Positions 43,888 to 52,760 of a stretch of DNA of 64,000 nt are shown here, one piece after another. The stretch spans positions 863,632 to 927,631 of the forward strand of contig JAFDVZ010000002.1 in NCBI GenBank assembly GCA_018268715.1, given 5' to 3'. The notes below the pieces were generated by a model. That model saw only the letters and a list, made by a program, of their open reading frames with translations. It made no database searches and was not told the origin of the DNA. This DNA comes from Acidobacteriota bacterium (GTDB taxonomy: Bacteria > Acidobacteriota > Terriglobia > Bryobacterales > Bryobacteraceae). The position numbers and the translations under genes are program-made. The stretch's first letter is position 1; each line of letters opens with the position of its first letter.

Positions 43888-46710
43888 ATGATCAAACGGC
43901 TAGCCGTCCTGGCTGCGGTCGCGGCGGCGTATTCATTCGCGCAACAAACCGGCATCACCGGGCGCGTGACCGATCCGAGCAACGCGGCGGTCGAATCGGC
44001 CATCATCTCCGTCACCGGCGAGGATGGGACGAAGTTCGGAACCGTGACGAACTCCCTGGGCATCTTCCAGTTTCCGACGTTGCGCGCGTCCACGTTCGTG
44101 TTGCGCGTGCAGGCGGCAGGCTTCGCGCCGGTGGAGCGGACCATGACGCTGCTGGTGGGGCAGGTAGTGAATATCGACATCGGGCTGAAACTGGCGACAG
44201 CCACTTCGACGGTGGCGGTGGAGGCCGCCGCGGAACCGGTGGATACGGCCAGTTCCACGGTGGCCGGAACGGTGAGTCCCGCGGAGGTGAATAAGGTCCC
44301 GCTGAACGGGCGGAATTATCTCCAGTTGGCGATGCTGGTGCCCGGCATCACGAGTAACTCGGTGAATAACTCGCCGTTGGGCGCAACCGACAGCGGCAAG
44401 ATGCAGATCAATATCGACGGGCAGCAGGTGACGCAGAATTCGGCCGGAACGTCGTTCGGGCAGCCGCAGTACAGCCAGGACGCCATCGACCAGTTTCAGA
44501 TCATCACGAACCGGTTTGACGCCACCCTGGGCCGGTCGACGCGCGTGCAGGTGAACGCGCAGACGCGCTCAGGCACCAACAAGCTGCATGGCACGCTGTA
44601 CGGCTATTTCCGCAACGACGCCTTCAACGCGAGCGACCCGGTGGCCCACAGGGTGCTGCCGTTCTCCGACCAGCAGTTCGGCGGTACGGTGGGCGGGCCC
44701 ATCCTGCGCAACAAGCTGTACTTCTTCTTCGCCTACGAGGGAGAGCGCCAGCCGAGCACGATCTTTGCGACTCCGACGGGCTTCGGCGGGCAAACTTACA
44801 CCTTCGCCAACCAACTGAGAACCAACAGCTACCTGCTGCACGTCGACTGGCAGTTAGGCAGCAATCACCATCTTTCATTCCGCGGGTCGGGCTACACGTG
44901 GCAGGTGCCGTTCAATAACGTGACCGGCAGCGCGTCGCCGACGCGCGCCACCGATTCGACGCGCACGTCCTATTCGACCAACGTCAAGTGGACCTGGACG
45001 GCCAGTTCATCGCTGGTGAACGAAGTGATGCTGGGATTCAACCACTTCGATTGGATGAACACGCCGATGATCCAGAGCATGGAGTTCCGGCTGCCCACCA
45101 TCACCGTCGGCGCGCCCTATAACTACCCGCAGCAGCTCGGGCAGGACGTGTACCAGATCCGCGACGATGCATATTGGCTGAAGGGCAGCCATAGCTTCAA
45201 GTTCGGCGGCGACTATCTCAAGAGCACGTACTCGGGCAATTTCGGTCAAAATGTGCGCGGGACCGTGCTGGGATTTTCGTCGGGAGTCAGCTCGCTGAAC
45301 CTGGCGTCGATCTTCCCAACCTGGAACGACCCGTCGACGTGGAACATCGCGGCCCTGAGTCCTTATGCGACGTCCTACACGCAAGGCTTCGGCGACTATA
45401 ACTACTCGATTCCGACGAACGCCCTCTCCGGTTGGTTCCAGGATGACTGGAAAATCAGTCCCCGGCTGACCGTGAACCTGGGTTTGCGCTACGACAACGA
45501 CCTGGGCATCTTCCATCCGGACCTCTATCTGAAGAGCGGCCTGGCCCGGCCCCATTACAACGACAATCTGCTGTTCCAGCCGCGCGTGGGTTTCGCGTGG
45601 GATCTGACGGGTTCGCGCAAGACGGTCATCCGCGGCGGCGCGGGCCTGTTCTACGCGGACATTCAGGCCAACCAGACCATCGACGACGCGATCTTCAACG
45701 GGCAGACCACCATCTCGCCGGCGATCCAGGCCACGGCGGCGAACCCGATCAACCTGTTGCAGCCGTTCGGCAGCGTCACCGGGGCGCAGTTCCTGTCGGG
45801 CGCGGTTCCCGTGAACGCGCAAACCATCCAGCCGCTGGGGCCGAACGTGCAGACGCCTTACTCGCTGCAGTTGAGCATCGGGGCGGAGCGGCAGTTCAAG
45901 TCATCGTGGACGGTCTCGGCCGATTACGTGCACTGGCGCATCTATCACGACTGGGTCCGCACGGATGCGAACCTGTACTTCAACCCGGCCACCGGGTACG
46001 CGCAGAATCCGGCCCAGGGGAGGCCGAATCCGCTGTATGTCGGCATCCTGAACTTCACGACTCCGGCGGCCGCCGGATCGATCAACGACGGGTTGCAGGT
46101 GGGAGTTACCCACCGGCTTTCGAAGGGTCTGTCGGCGCAGGCAGCCTACACGTACTCCAGGCTGAAGGATTCTACCACCGGGCCGTTCTATTATCCGAAC
46201 AACCAGATGAACCTGGCCGATGAGTGGGCGAAGTCGCCGGATAACCAGACGCAGACGCTGACGTTGGCGAGTTCGTATGTTTGGAAATGGGGGCTATCTC
46301 TGAGCGGGTCGTTCCACTTCGGATCGGGCCAGAATTTCCAGATCACGGCGAATCAGAACCCGTTCGGACTGTCCGGCGTGACGGACCGGCTGTTCACGGC
46401 CACCAGCGCCTATTATGGTCCGGCCGACGCGGTGAAGGATTCGGGGTTGGCGGGTTACAAGATCGTCAAGCGCGACGCGCTGGTGGGCAATAAGATCGAG
46501 CGGTTGGATCTGCGCGTGTCCAAGTCGTTCGTCGTGAAGGAGCGGTTCCACTTCACGCCGATGATCGAGGCGTTCAACCTCTTCAACCATTCCAACTTCG
46601 GCTCATATAACACGGTGGTCAACGTGGCTTCGTTCGGGACTCCGGTGCAGAACTCGGACCTGGCCTACGGCGGCCGTATGCTACAGTTCGCGGGGCGGTT
46701 CGAGTTCTAA
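43888..46710 (+). CDS. Oar-like TonB-dependent outer-membrane receptor
   Basis: This 940-residue outer-membrane protein has a signal peptide (MIKRLAVLAAVAAAYSFA), then a carboxypeptidase-regulatory-like domain (about 22-110: GITGRVTDPSNAAVESAIIS). A plug follows (about 115-230: VNKVPLNGRNYLQLAMLVPG, INIDGQQVTQNSAGT), and then a large barrel ending in GGRMLQFAGRFEF with a terminal Phe. This is the standard acidobacterial Oar/CarO plan. Ligands are likely peptides or glycans, but the sequence does not say. It is between the peptidase and the GWxTD gene on one strand. Confidence 0.9.
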   Translation: MIKRLAVLAAVAAAYSFAQQTGITGRVTDPSNAAVESAIISVTGEDGTKFGTVTNSLGIFQFPTLRASTFVLRVQAAGFAPVERTMTLLVGQVVNIDIGLKLATATSTVAVEAAAEPVDTASSTVAGTVSPAEVNKVPLNGRNYLQLAMLVPGITSNSVNNSPLGATDSGKMQINIDGQQVTQNSAGTSFGQPQYSQDAIDQFQIITNRFDATLGRSTRVQVNAQTRSGTNKLHGTLYGYFRNDAFNASDPVAHRVLPFSDQQFGGTVGGPILRNKLYFFFAYEGERQPSTIFATPTGFGGQTYTFANQLRTNSYLLHVDWQLGSNHHLSFRGSGYTWQVPFNNVTGSASPTRATDSTRTSYSTNVKWTWTASSSLVNEVMLGFNHFDWMNTPMIQSMEFRLPTITVGAPYNYPQQLGQDVYQIRDDAYWLKGSHSFKFGGDYLKSTYSGNFGQNVRGTVLGFSSGVSSLNLASIFPTWNDPSTWNIAALSPYATSYTQGFGDYNYSIPTNALSGWFQDDWKISPRLTVNLGLRYDNDLGIFHPDLYLKSGLARPHYNDNLLFQPRVGFAWDLTGSRKTVIRGGAGLFYADIQANQTIDDAIFNGQTTISPAIQATAANPINLLQPFGSVTGAQFLSGAVPVNAQTIQPLGPNVQTPYSLQLSIGAERQFKSSWTVSADYVHWRIYHDWVRTDANLYFNPATGYAQNPAQGRPNPLYVGILNFTTPAAAGSINDGLQVGVTHRLSKGLSAQAAYTYSRLKDSTTGPFYYPNNQMNLADEWAKSPDNQTQTLTLASSYVWKWGLSLSGSFHFGSGQNFQITANQNPFGLSGVTDRLFTATSAYYGPADAVKDSGLAGYKIVKRDALVGNKIERLDLRVSKSFVVKERFHFTPMIEAFNLFNHSNFGSYNTVVNVASFGTPVQNSDLAYGGRMLQFAGRFEF

Positions 46711-46715
46711 CTCCA

Positions 46716-48380
46716 ATGCGCGGCGCGGTGCTTTTGTTTGCTATCTCTTCGCTTGCTTCAGCGGGAGCAGACTGGCTCGATTGGGTCGAGCCAGTCATCA
46801 CTCCCGCGGAGAAGAAGGTCTATCTCGGACTGACTCCGGCGGAGCGCCCGCGGTTCGAGGCCGAATTCTGGAAAGGCAAGGCGATTGAAGCGGAGGAGTA
46901 CCGCCGCCGCATCGAAACGATCGACGCGAAGTTCGGTTCGGACAAGCGGGGATCGGGCGCGAACACTGACCCGGGACGGGTTTGGCTGTCGTTGGGTGCG
47001 CCGAATCGGGTGAAGCGGATTCCCTCGTCGCGCATTTTCGTGCCGATGGAGATCTGGTATTACGATACGGCGCCGGGAGTTATCAACACGGAGCTGCGGC
47101 TGATCTTCTTCCAGGCCAACATCGGCGGCCCCATGCGGCTGTACGCTCCGCCGGTGGATACAATCCGCGTGCTGCTGATTCCGCAGGCGTCCACGCGGTC
47201 CATGTTCGGGCCGAACAGCTACATTACCGAGTCCGATATCCGGAAGGTGCTGAAGACCGGGCCGGCCGAGGATGAAGTCATCTCGGCGGCCGTCAGCATC
47301 GCGCCGGGAATCAAGGACACCGGCAACACGGAAATCCTCAGTCAGATCGCTTCGCCGCGCGCCATCCTGCGGCGCGAGTTATCGGCGTCGGTGCGGTCGC
47401 GCCTGATCGTGAAGCGGCCGCCGCTCGATGTGGTGGAGACCGTGTCGCCGGTGGCGGGCTCGCAGGTCGACATCAAGTTAGCGGCCAGGGCGCAGCGCGA
47501 GATCGTCCTGGAGGTTCTGAACGACTCGATGCCGCTGTACCGGCATCAACTCGACTTAGGGTACGCGACGGCTCGGGCGGTCGAGTACACGCATCGGCTG
47601 GACCTGCTCGCCGGCTCATACCGGCTGCTGATCACCGTCGATGGCGCGCCGTACGTGTATGCGCTCGACGCCGGCCGCCAGCAGATGGGCGACATCTGGC
47701 GATTCGATTCGAGTTATGGTGCAGGCGGGCGGGAAACGCCGTTCGAATTCGGAGGCCGTCGGCTGGATCCGAGCCCGTCCGGGCGGTACGCGGCGGTCGC
47801 GCTGGCGCATCCGGGTACGGTGAAATGGGCCATCCGCGCGGGGACCGAGACGCTATGGCGGGCCGTGTCCACGGGCGAACGCCTGGCCGAAATCGAGCTG
47901 CCGCGCGACATGGCCAAGTTCGGCCGTTGCCGGCTGGAGGCGGCCGGGCCCGATGAAACGCGGAGCCTCGACTTTGCGCCCGCGCAGGAAGCCGCGGCGG
48001 ATGCGGTGATCCTGTCGGTGAACGCCAACCTGGCGCCGGCCCGGCGGTACGCCTTCGCCGGACGGCAGTGGCTGGTGCGTGGGGAGTTGGCCCAGGCGCG
48101 GCAGGCCTTCGCCGCATCGCTCGCCAAGGGGGAGACCGAGGAGGCGCAGGTGGGGCTCGCCCAGGCCGACGCCCTGGCCGGCGCGTTGGACGCCTCCCGC
48201 GAGCGTCTGCGCCAGGTGTTGCGCGCCAATCCCAACAGCTTCGACGCGTTGTCGGTGTTCGCCTACGTGGAGACGCGCTTTGAGGACTACACGGCCGCCG
48301 CGGCGCTGTACCGCCGGGCGCTGGCGTTGCAGGATTCCGGCCAGCTTCGCGAGGCATTGGCCCGCCTGCCGGGTCAGTAA
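46716..48380 (+). CDS. GWxTD-domain protein with C-terminal TPR units
   Basis: This 554-residue secreted protein has an N-terminal signal (MRGAVLLFAISSLASA) and a GWxTD-type domain (about residues 20-150): DWVEPVITPAEKKVYLGLTP, RFEAEFWKGKAIEAEEYRRR, and the motif region GSGANTDPGRVWLSLGAP, in which GANTD replaces the usual GWxTD. A beta-rich middle region follows, then TPR-like units near the end (LAPARRYAFAGRQWLVRGEL, ASRERLRQVLRANPN, YTAAAALYRRALALQ). GWxTD proteins are common in Acidobacteria and Bacteroidetes and have unknown function. It follows the receptor stop by five bases. Confidence 0.82.
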   Translation: MRGAVLLFAISSLASAGADWLDWVEPVITPAEKKVYLGLTPAERPRFEAEFWKGKAIEAEEYRRRIETIDAKFGSDKRGSGANTDPGRVWLSLGAPNRVKRIPSSRIFVPMEIWYYDTAPGVINTELRLIFFQANIGGPMRLYAPPVDTIRVLLIPQASTRSMFGPNSYITESDIRKVLKTGPAEDEVISAAVSIAPGIKDTGNTEILSQIASPRAILRRELSASVRSRLIVKRPPLDVVETVSPVAGSQVDIKLAARAQREIVLEVLNDSMPLYRHQLDLGYATARAVEYTHRLDLLAGSYRLLITVDGAPYVYALDAGRQQMGDIWRFDSSYGAGGRETPFEFGGRRLDPSPSGRYAAVALAHPGTVKWAIRAGTETLWRAVSTGERLAEIELPRDMAKFGRCRLEAAGPDETRSLDFAPAQEAAADAVILSVNANLAPARRYAFAGRQWLVRGELAQARQAFAASLAKGETEEAQVGLAQADALAGALDASRERLRQVLRANPNSFDALSVFAYVETRFEDYTAAAALYRRALALQDSGQLREALARLPGQ

Positions 48381-48509
48381 GGCCCAATTTCCCATTCCCA
48401 TCAGCGATTTCGAGGATTAATATAGAGCCGGGCGCGTCGGCGGCGGTTCGCGGCGGCGCCCGCGGATTCAAGCCTGCCGCGCCGATGGTTCTTGCGTAGG
48501 AGGTTTACC

Positions 48510-48995
48510 GTGCCAGTCAGACAACTCAAGGAATTCCTCGATCGCAACAACGTCAAATACGTGAACATCACGCACTCCACGGCCTACACGGCGCAGGAGA
48601 TCGCGGCGCTCACGCACATCAAGGGACGGGATCTGGCCAAGACGGTGATCGTCAAGCTGGACGGAGTTCAGGCCATGGCGGTGCTGCCGGCCTCGTTTCA
48701 TGTCGATCTGGAGAGGCTGCGAATCAGCGTCGGCGCGAAGGAGGCGACGCTGGCGAGCGAAGGCGAGTTCCGGATCCGCTTCCCCGGATGCGAAACGGGA
48801 GCGATGCCGCCCTTCGGCAACCTGTTCCAGATGCCCGTGTACGTGGACGAAATCCTGACCCACGATCAGGAAATCTCGTTCAACTCCGGGACCCACAACG
48901 AACTGATCCGGCTGGCGTTCGCCGATTTCATGCGGCTGGTGAAGCCCGCCGTGCTGAGGTTCATGGCCGAGCGCGCGGTCGGCCACGCGGCGTAA
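48510..48995 (+). CDS. YbaK/EbsC-family aminoacyl-tRNA deacylase
   Basis: This 161-residue protein has the YbaK fold that hydrolyses mischarged aminoacyl-tRNA, with motifs STAYTAQEIAALTHIKGRDL, KTVIVKLDG, AVLPASFHVDLERL and PGCETGAMPPFGNLF followed by VDEILTHDQEISFNSGTHNE. The start is GTG at 48510, because AGGAGG lies six bases upstream at 48498-48503; an in-frame TTG earlier has no such signal. Family members act on Cys-tRNA(Pro), Ala-tRNA(Pro) or others. The exact specificity is not readable. Confidence 0.88.
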   Translation: MPVRQLKEFLDRNNVKYVNITHSTAYTAQEIAALTHIKGRDLAKTVIVKLDGVQAMAVLPASFHVDLERLRISVGAKEATLASEGEFRIRFPGCETGAMPPFGNLFQMPVYVDEILTHDQEISFNSGTHNELIRLAFADFMRLVKPAVLRFMAERAVGHAA

Positions 48996-49001
48996 GGAAT
49001 C

Positions 49002-49032
49002 GGGCGGCCGTCCGACGCCAGGCCGGCCGCCC
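49002..49032. terminator. Bidirectional terminator hairpin between ybaK-like and spy-like genes
   Basis: GGGCGGCCG and CGGCCGCCC form a perfect 9-bp stem with a 13-base loop, midway between two convergent stop codons (48995 and 49044). Confidence 0.6.
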
Positions 49033-49043
49033 ATCCATCCGGA

Positions 49044-49532
49044 TTACTGCTGTTCGACAGGCGGCGCCGCGCGTCGACCGGCGCCGTGACGGAACGCGGC
49101 GGGACGCAGGTTCCCGGCGCGCGCCTGGCTCATGATCGCGCTGGCCTTGTCCTTCTGATCGGGCGTCAGGATGGCGTAGAACTTGGCCAGGGTCTTGGCG
49201 CGGATCGCCGCCAGTTGGCTGGCCAGTGGACCGACGGCCGTTGAAAGCTGGTCGATCTGGGCGTCGGGCGCGCCGCTCTTGACGGCGTTCGCCAGGGCCT
49301 CGCGCGCCTGCTTCAGTTGGACGGCGACCGGTTTCGCGTCGGTGCGGCCGGCCTCGAAAATGGCCTTGGCCTGGGTCTTCTGGTCCGGCGTCAAATTGAG
49401 TTGCCGGACGAGCCGGCCAACCCCGGGACGCCCTTTCGCGACGGGCGTGGCGGCGGGGGCGGGAGTCTGGGCCAACACGAGTGTGGCGGCCAGAAGCCCG
49501 CCTAGGATCGTTTTGCTGACTGGGTTTTTCAT
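49044..49532 (-). CDS. Spy/CpxP-like periplasmic protein
   Basis: From the ATG at 49532 this is a 162-residue protein with a signal peptide (MKNPVSKTILGGLLAATLVLA), an Ala/Pro linker, and helical segments carrying the LTxxQ motif twice (LNLTPDQKTQAKAIFEAG and ILTPDQKDKASAIM). That is the Spy/CpxP chaperone signature; those proteins bind unfolded envelope proteins. The C-terminus is Arg/Pro-rich. An upstream start would add 40 residues of unlikely composition. Confidence 0.8.
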   Translation of the reverse strand: MKNPVSKTILGGLLAATLVLAQTPAPAATPVAKGRPGVGRLVRQLNLTPDQKTQAKAIFEAGRTDAKPVAVQLKQAREALANAVKSGAPDAQIDQLSTAVGPLASQLAAIRAKTLAKFYAILTPDQKDKASAIMSQARAGNLRPAAFRHGAGRRAAPPVEQQ

Positions 49533-49680
49533 AAGTCTGCTTCCTTCGCTTTCGATGACGAGGCCGGCGTCCGGCGGCGTACGCCTGTTACGTACTTTTA
49601 CCGTGGCCGTTCGGCCTGAAACCGCCCGCCGCCCCGGCGCCTCGCGGTACAATTAGGTCATCAGATCCAAGGCAGGCCGC

Positions 49681-51186
49681 TTGATTCGCACCCTCCTCGC
49701 CGTCTCCATCAAACGCGCGTTGGCCGCTGCTCTGGTTGTGTTTTCGCTTCCCGCCGCAGCCGCGGACAAAGGACAACTGGATGCGGATCCCGCTTTGTTC
49801 ACCGTCATGGCCGCGCTCGACGCCGCCGGGTACGGCACGGAAGCGAATTCGCCCGCCAACCATCCGCTGCGCAAGGCGGTCCGCGAGCATCTGCAGAAGG
49901 TGAACGCTCCTTCGCTCAAGGAGCTGAAGCTGTTCTTCGCCGAACATAAGCTGCCCGATCCCGGCGCGAACCTGGCCCAGTACGTGTCCTTCGCGCTGTC
50001 GGTGGAAGGGCCGCCGGACTTCAAGTTCCGCTATCCGCTGAACGAGCTCTCGCCCGACGTTTCCCCCTTGCAGTCGCTGAACGAACTGCTGGCCGCCTTC
50101 TACAAGGAAGCCAACATCGAGGACGTGTGGGAGAAGTCGCAGCCCACCATCGAGCAGGTTCTGAGCGCCTACCAGGACCCTGTCACGCGCGGGGTCCAGC
50201 AGGCCAACGCCTACCTGCGCAACCCCACCAGCGGGTTTCTGGGGCGGCGCTTCCAGATTTACATCGACCTGCTGGCGGCGCCGAACCAGGTGCACACGCG
50301 CAGCTTCAAGGACGACTATTTCATCGTCGTCACGTCGGCGCCGGAGTTGCAGACCGAGGAGATCCGCCACGCCTATCTGCACTATCTGCTCGACCCGATG
50401 GTGCTCAAGTTCTCCGAAGCGATGGCGCGGGCGCGCGGGCTGGCCGATTTCACCGAGGCTGCTCCGGCCCTGCCTGAAGCCTACAAGACCGACTACCTGC
50501 TGCTTTCCACCGAGTGCCTGATCAAGGCCGTGGAGAGCCGGTTGCTGCCCACCGCGAAACGCCAGGCGGTGGTGGACCAGGCGCTGGCGGAGGGGTTCGT
50601 GATGACTCCGGCCTTCGCCGACGGCTTGGCGGGTTATGAGAAACAGCCGGAGGCGCTGCGGCTCTACTTTCCCGAACTGGTGAAGCTGATCGACTTGCGC
50701 AAGGAGGAACAGCGCCTGTCGAGCGTGAAGTTCGTGCGGTATCGCGCCGTGAAGACCACCAAGGCGGCGCCGCCTCCCGAACCGGTGGTGGAATTGACGC
50801 CCGCGCAGAAGGCCGCCGAGGCGGCCGACGCGTTGTACAAGGACCGCAAGCTGGACGCGGCCAGGCAAGGCTACCTGCGGCTGCTTGAGACCGGGGCTGA
50901 CCGAACGGTGCACGCGCGGGCATATTATGGATTGGCAAGAGTGGCCGTTTTGCAGAATCAGCCGGAGGAAGCGGAGAAACTGTTCCGGCGCACGCTCGAA
51001 TTGGCGCCCGAACCGGATGTTCGCGGCTGGAGCCTGGTGTATCTGGGCCGGCTGTACGACGCGCAGGGCGAGCGGGATCAGGCCACCGAGAATTATAAGC
51101 TGGCCCTCAGCGTCGAGGGCATTTCGGCCGGCGCTCGCCAGGCCGCTGAGAAGGGTTTGCAGCAGTCATATACGAAGCAGAAGTAG
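49681..51186 (+). CDS. Secreted TPR-repeat protein
   Basis: The 501-residue protein begins at a TTG (MIRTLLAVSIKRALAAALVV), with a signal peptide. The long helical N-terminal half includes ALDAAGYGTEANSPANHPLR, LNELSPDVSPLQSLNELLAA and ELQTEEIRHAYLHYLLDPM, the last recalling a degenerate metallopeptidase helix without the HExxH motif. TPR units follow after residue 375 (ADALYKDRKLDAARQGYLRL, YYGLARVAVLQNQPEEAEKL, LVYLGRLYDAQGERDQATEN). It is followed by a second TPR protein and rnc on the same strand. It probably scaffolds an envelope complex; catalytic activity is unlikely but not excluded. Confidence 0.75.
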   Translation: MIRTLLAVSIKRALAAALVVFSLPAAAADKGQLDADPALFTVMAALDAAGYGTEANSPANHPLRKAVREHLQKVNAPSLKELKLFFAEHKLPDPGANLAQYVSFALSVEGPPDFKFRYPLNELSPDVSPLQSLNELLAAFYKEANIEDVWEKSQPTIEQVLSAYQDPVTRGVQQANAYLRNPTSGFLGRRFQIYIDLLAAPNQVHTRSFKDDYFIVVTSAPELQTEEIRHAYLHYLLDPMVLKFSEAMARARGLADFTEAAPALPEAYKTDYLLLSTECLIKAVESRLLPTAKRQAVVDQALAEGFVMTPAFADGLAGYEKQPEALRLYFPELVKLIDLRKEEQRLSSVKFVRYRAVKTTKAAPPPEPVVELTPAQKAAEAADALYKDRKLDAARQGYLRLLETGADRTVHARAYYGLARVAVLQNQPEEAEKLFRRTLELAPEPDVRGWSLVYLGRLYDAQGERDQATENYKLALSVEGISAGARQAAEKGLQQSYTKQK

Positions 51187-51229
51187 GAAGCCGGCCGGGG
51201 GCCGGGGCCCTGCCTATTAAGGAGAGACC

Positions 51230-52042
51230 ATGCGAAGAATTTTGACGGGGACCGTAATCGCGGTCATGTGCGCCGCCGCGGCCCTGGCGCAGAAGCAGCC
51301 GAAGCCGAAGTCGCAGAAGGAAGTGGACGCGATCATCGCCGTGCAGAACGCCACCGACGCCAAGTCGCGCATCGCGGCGATCGACAACGTGCTGACGAAG
51401 TTCGCCGACACCGAGTTCAAGCCCATGTTGTTGATCATGGGCGCCGGCACCTATCAGCAGATCGGCGACAACGAGAACATGATCGTGTGGGCCGAACGTG
51501 CGCTTGAAGCCGATCCCAAAAGCTATCAGGCGATGATCATGCTGGGCAGCGCTTACGCCAGCCGCACCAAGGAATTCGATCTCGATAAGGAAGAGAAGCT
51601 CGGCAAGGCCGACGGCTACGCCCACAAGGCGATTGACGCCATCAAGACGGCGGAGAAGCCGAACGCCCAGTTGACCGATGCGCAGTGGGAAGAGGCGAAG
51701 AAGGACCTGATGGCGCAGGCGCACTCGATTCTCGGCACCGCGGCGCTGGTCCGCAAGAAGTATGACGTGGCGATCACCGAATACAAAACGGCCGTCGACG
51801 CCTCCACGCCGCCCGATCCGGCGACGCTGGTCCGCCTGTCGTCGGCCTATATCGACGCCGGCAAGTACGACGACGCGATTCCGTTGCTCGAAAAGGTGAT
51901 GGCGACGCCGGACGCGCATGCCCAGGTGAAGTCGGTGGCGCAGGCCCAGCGGGTTCGCGCGATGCAATTGAAGGCCAAGGCCGCGGGGCCGGCGGCCGCC
52001 AAGCCGGCTCCGTCGGGTCCGCAACCCGAACCCGTAAAGTAG
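51230..52042 (+). CDS. Secreted TPR protein
   Basis: This 270-residue protein has a signal peptide (MRRILTGTVIAVMCAAAALA) and a chain of tetratricopeptide-type helices (IAAIDNVLTKFADTEFKPML, GAGTYQQIGDNENMIVWAER, AHSILGTAALVRKKYDVAIT, SAYIDAGKYDDAIPLLEKVM). It ends in a Pro/Ala-rich tail. AGGAGA lies nine bases before the ATG. It starts 43 bases after the preceding TPR gene and ends three bases before rnc, so one operon is likely. The function is probably protein-protein contact in the periplasm. Confidence 0.78.
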   Translation: MRRILTGTVIAVMCAAAALAQKQPKPKSQKEVDAIIAVQNATDAKSRIAAIDNVLTKFADTEFKPMLLIMGAGTYQQIGDNENMIVWAERALEADPKSYQAMIMLGSAYASRTKEFDLDKEEKLGKADGYAHKAIDAIKTAEKPNAQLTDAQWEEAKKDLMAQAHSILGTAALVRKKYDVAITEYKTAVDASTPPDPATLVRLSSAYIDAGKYDDAIPLLEKVMATPDAHAQVKSVAQAQRVRAMQLKAKAAGPAAAKPAPSGPQPEPVK

Positions 52043-52045
52043 CCC

Positions 52046-52753
52046 ATGGTTTCGGATGTGGCGGTTCTCGAGGCGGCGCTCGGCTACGAGTTCCGCGATC
52101 GGGAACCGCTCATTCGCGCCCTGACCCACAAGTCATGGGCGTATGAGCAGTCTCCCGGCGGTCCTCCGTGCGACAACGAACAGCTCGAGTTTCTTGGCGA
52201 CTCCGTGCTGGGCTTCGTGGTCGGCGACATTCTGCTGCGCCGGTTCCCCACCTATCGAGAAGGCCAGCTCACCAAGCTCCGCGCGCAACTGGTCAGCGAA
52301 ATCCACCTGCATGAGGCGGCGCTCGAACTGCGCCTGGGCGATTATCTGCGCCTGGGCCGCGGCGAGGACATGAGCGGCGGCCGCGCCAAGAAGGCGCTGC
52401 TCGCCGACGCGCTCGAGGCCGTCATCGCGGCCGCCTACATGGACGGGGGCATTCCGGCGGCGCGGGGCATCATCGAGCGGCACGTGGTGGGGTCCGTCGA
52501 GGAGCTCGACGTGGCGATTCCCGGCGTCAACGACTTCAAGAGCGCCCTGCAACACCTGGCGCAGAGCCGCCGGCTGCCGCAACCCCGCTACGTCATCGTT
52601 TCTTCGAATGGTCCGGAACACGCCAAAACGTTCCTGGTGGAGGCGCGCATCGGGCCGGAACTGGTGGGGCGCGCCGAAGGCCCAACGAAGAAGGCCGCTT
52701 CCCAGCGCGCCGCCGGCGCGTTGCTCGAACAGATGGAGCGGGGGGCCTGCTGA
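52046..52753 (+). CDS. rnc: Ribonuclease III
   Basis: RNase III cuts double-stranded RNA in rRNA maturation and gene control. The 235-residue protein has the catalytic domain with signature NEQLEFLGDSVLGFVVGDIL (Glu and Asp acid cluster) and the second acidic site ADALEAVIAAAYMDGG. A C-terminal dsRNA-binding domain follows (about residues 160-232; VEARIGPELVGRAEGPTKKA). The length is normal. It begins three bases after the TPR gene stop and converges closely on a barrel-protein gene. Confidence 0.96.
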   Translation: MVSDVAVLEAALGYEFRDREPLIRALTHKSWAYEQSPGGPPCDNEQLEFLGDSVLGFVVGDILLRRFPTYREGQLTKLRAQLVSEIHLHEAALELRLGDYLRLGRGEDMSGGRAKKALLADALEAVIAAAYMDGGIPAARGIIERHVVGSVEELDVAIPGVNDFKSALQHLAQSRRLPQPRYVIVSSNGPEHAKTFLVEARIGPELVGRAEGPTKKAASQRAAGALLEQMERGAC

Positions 52754-52760
52754 AAACCTC

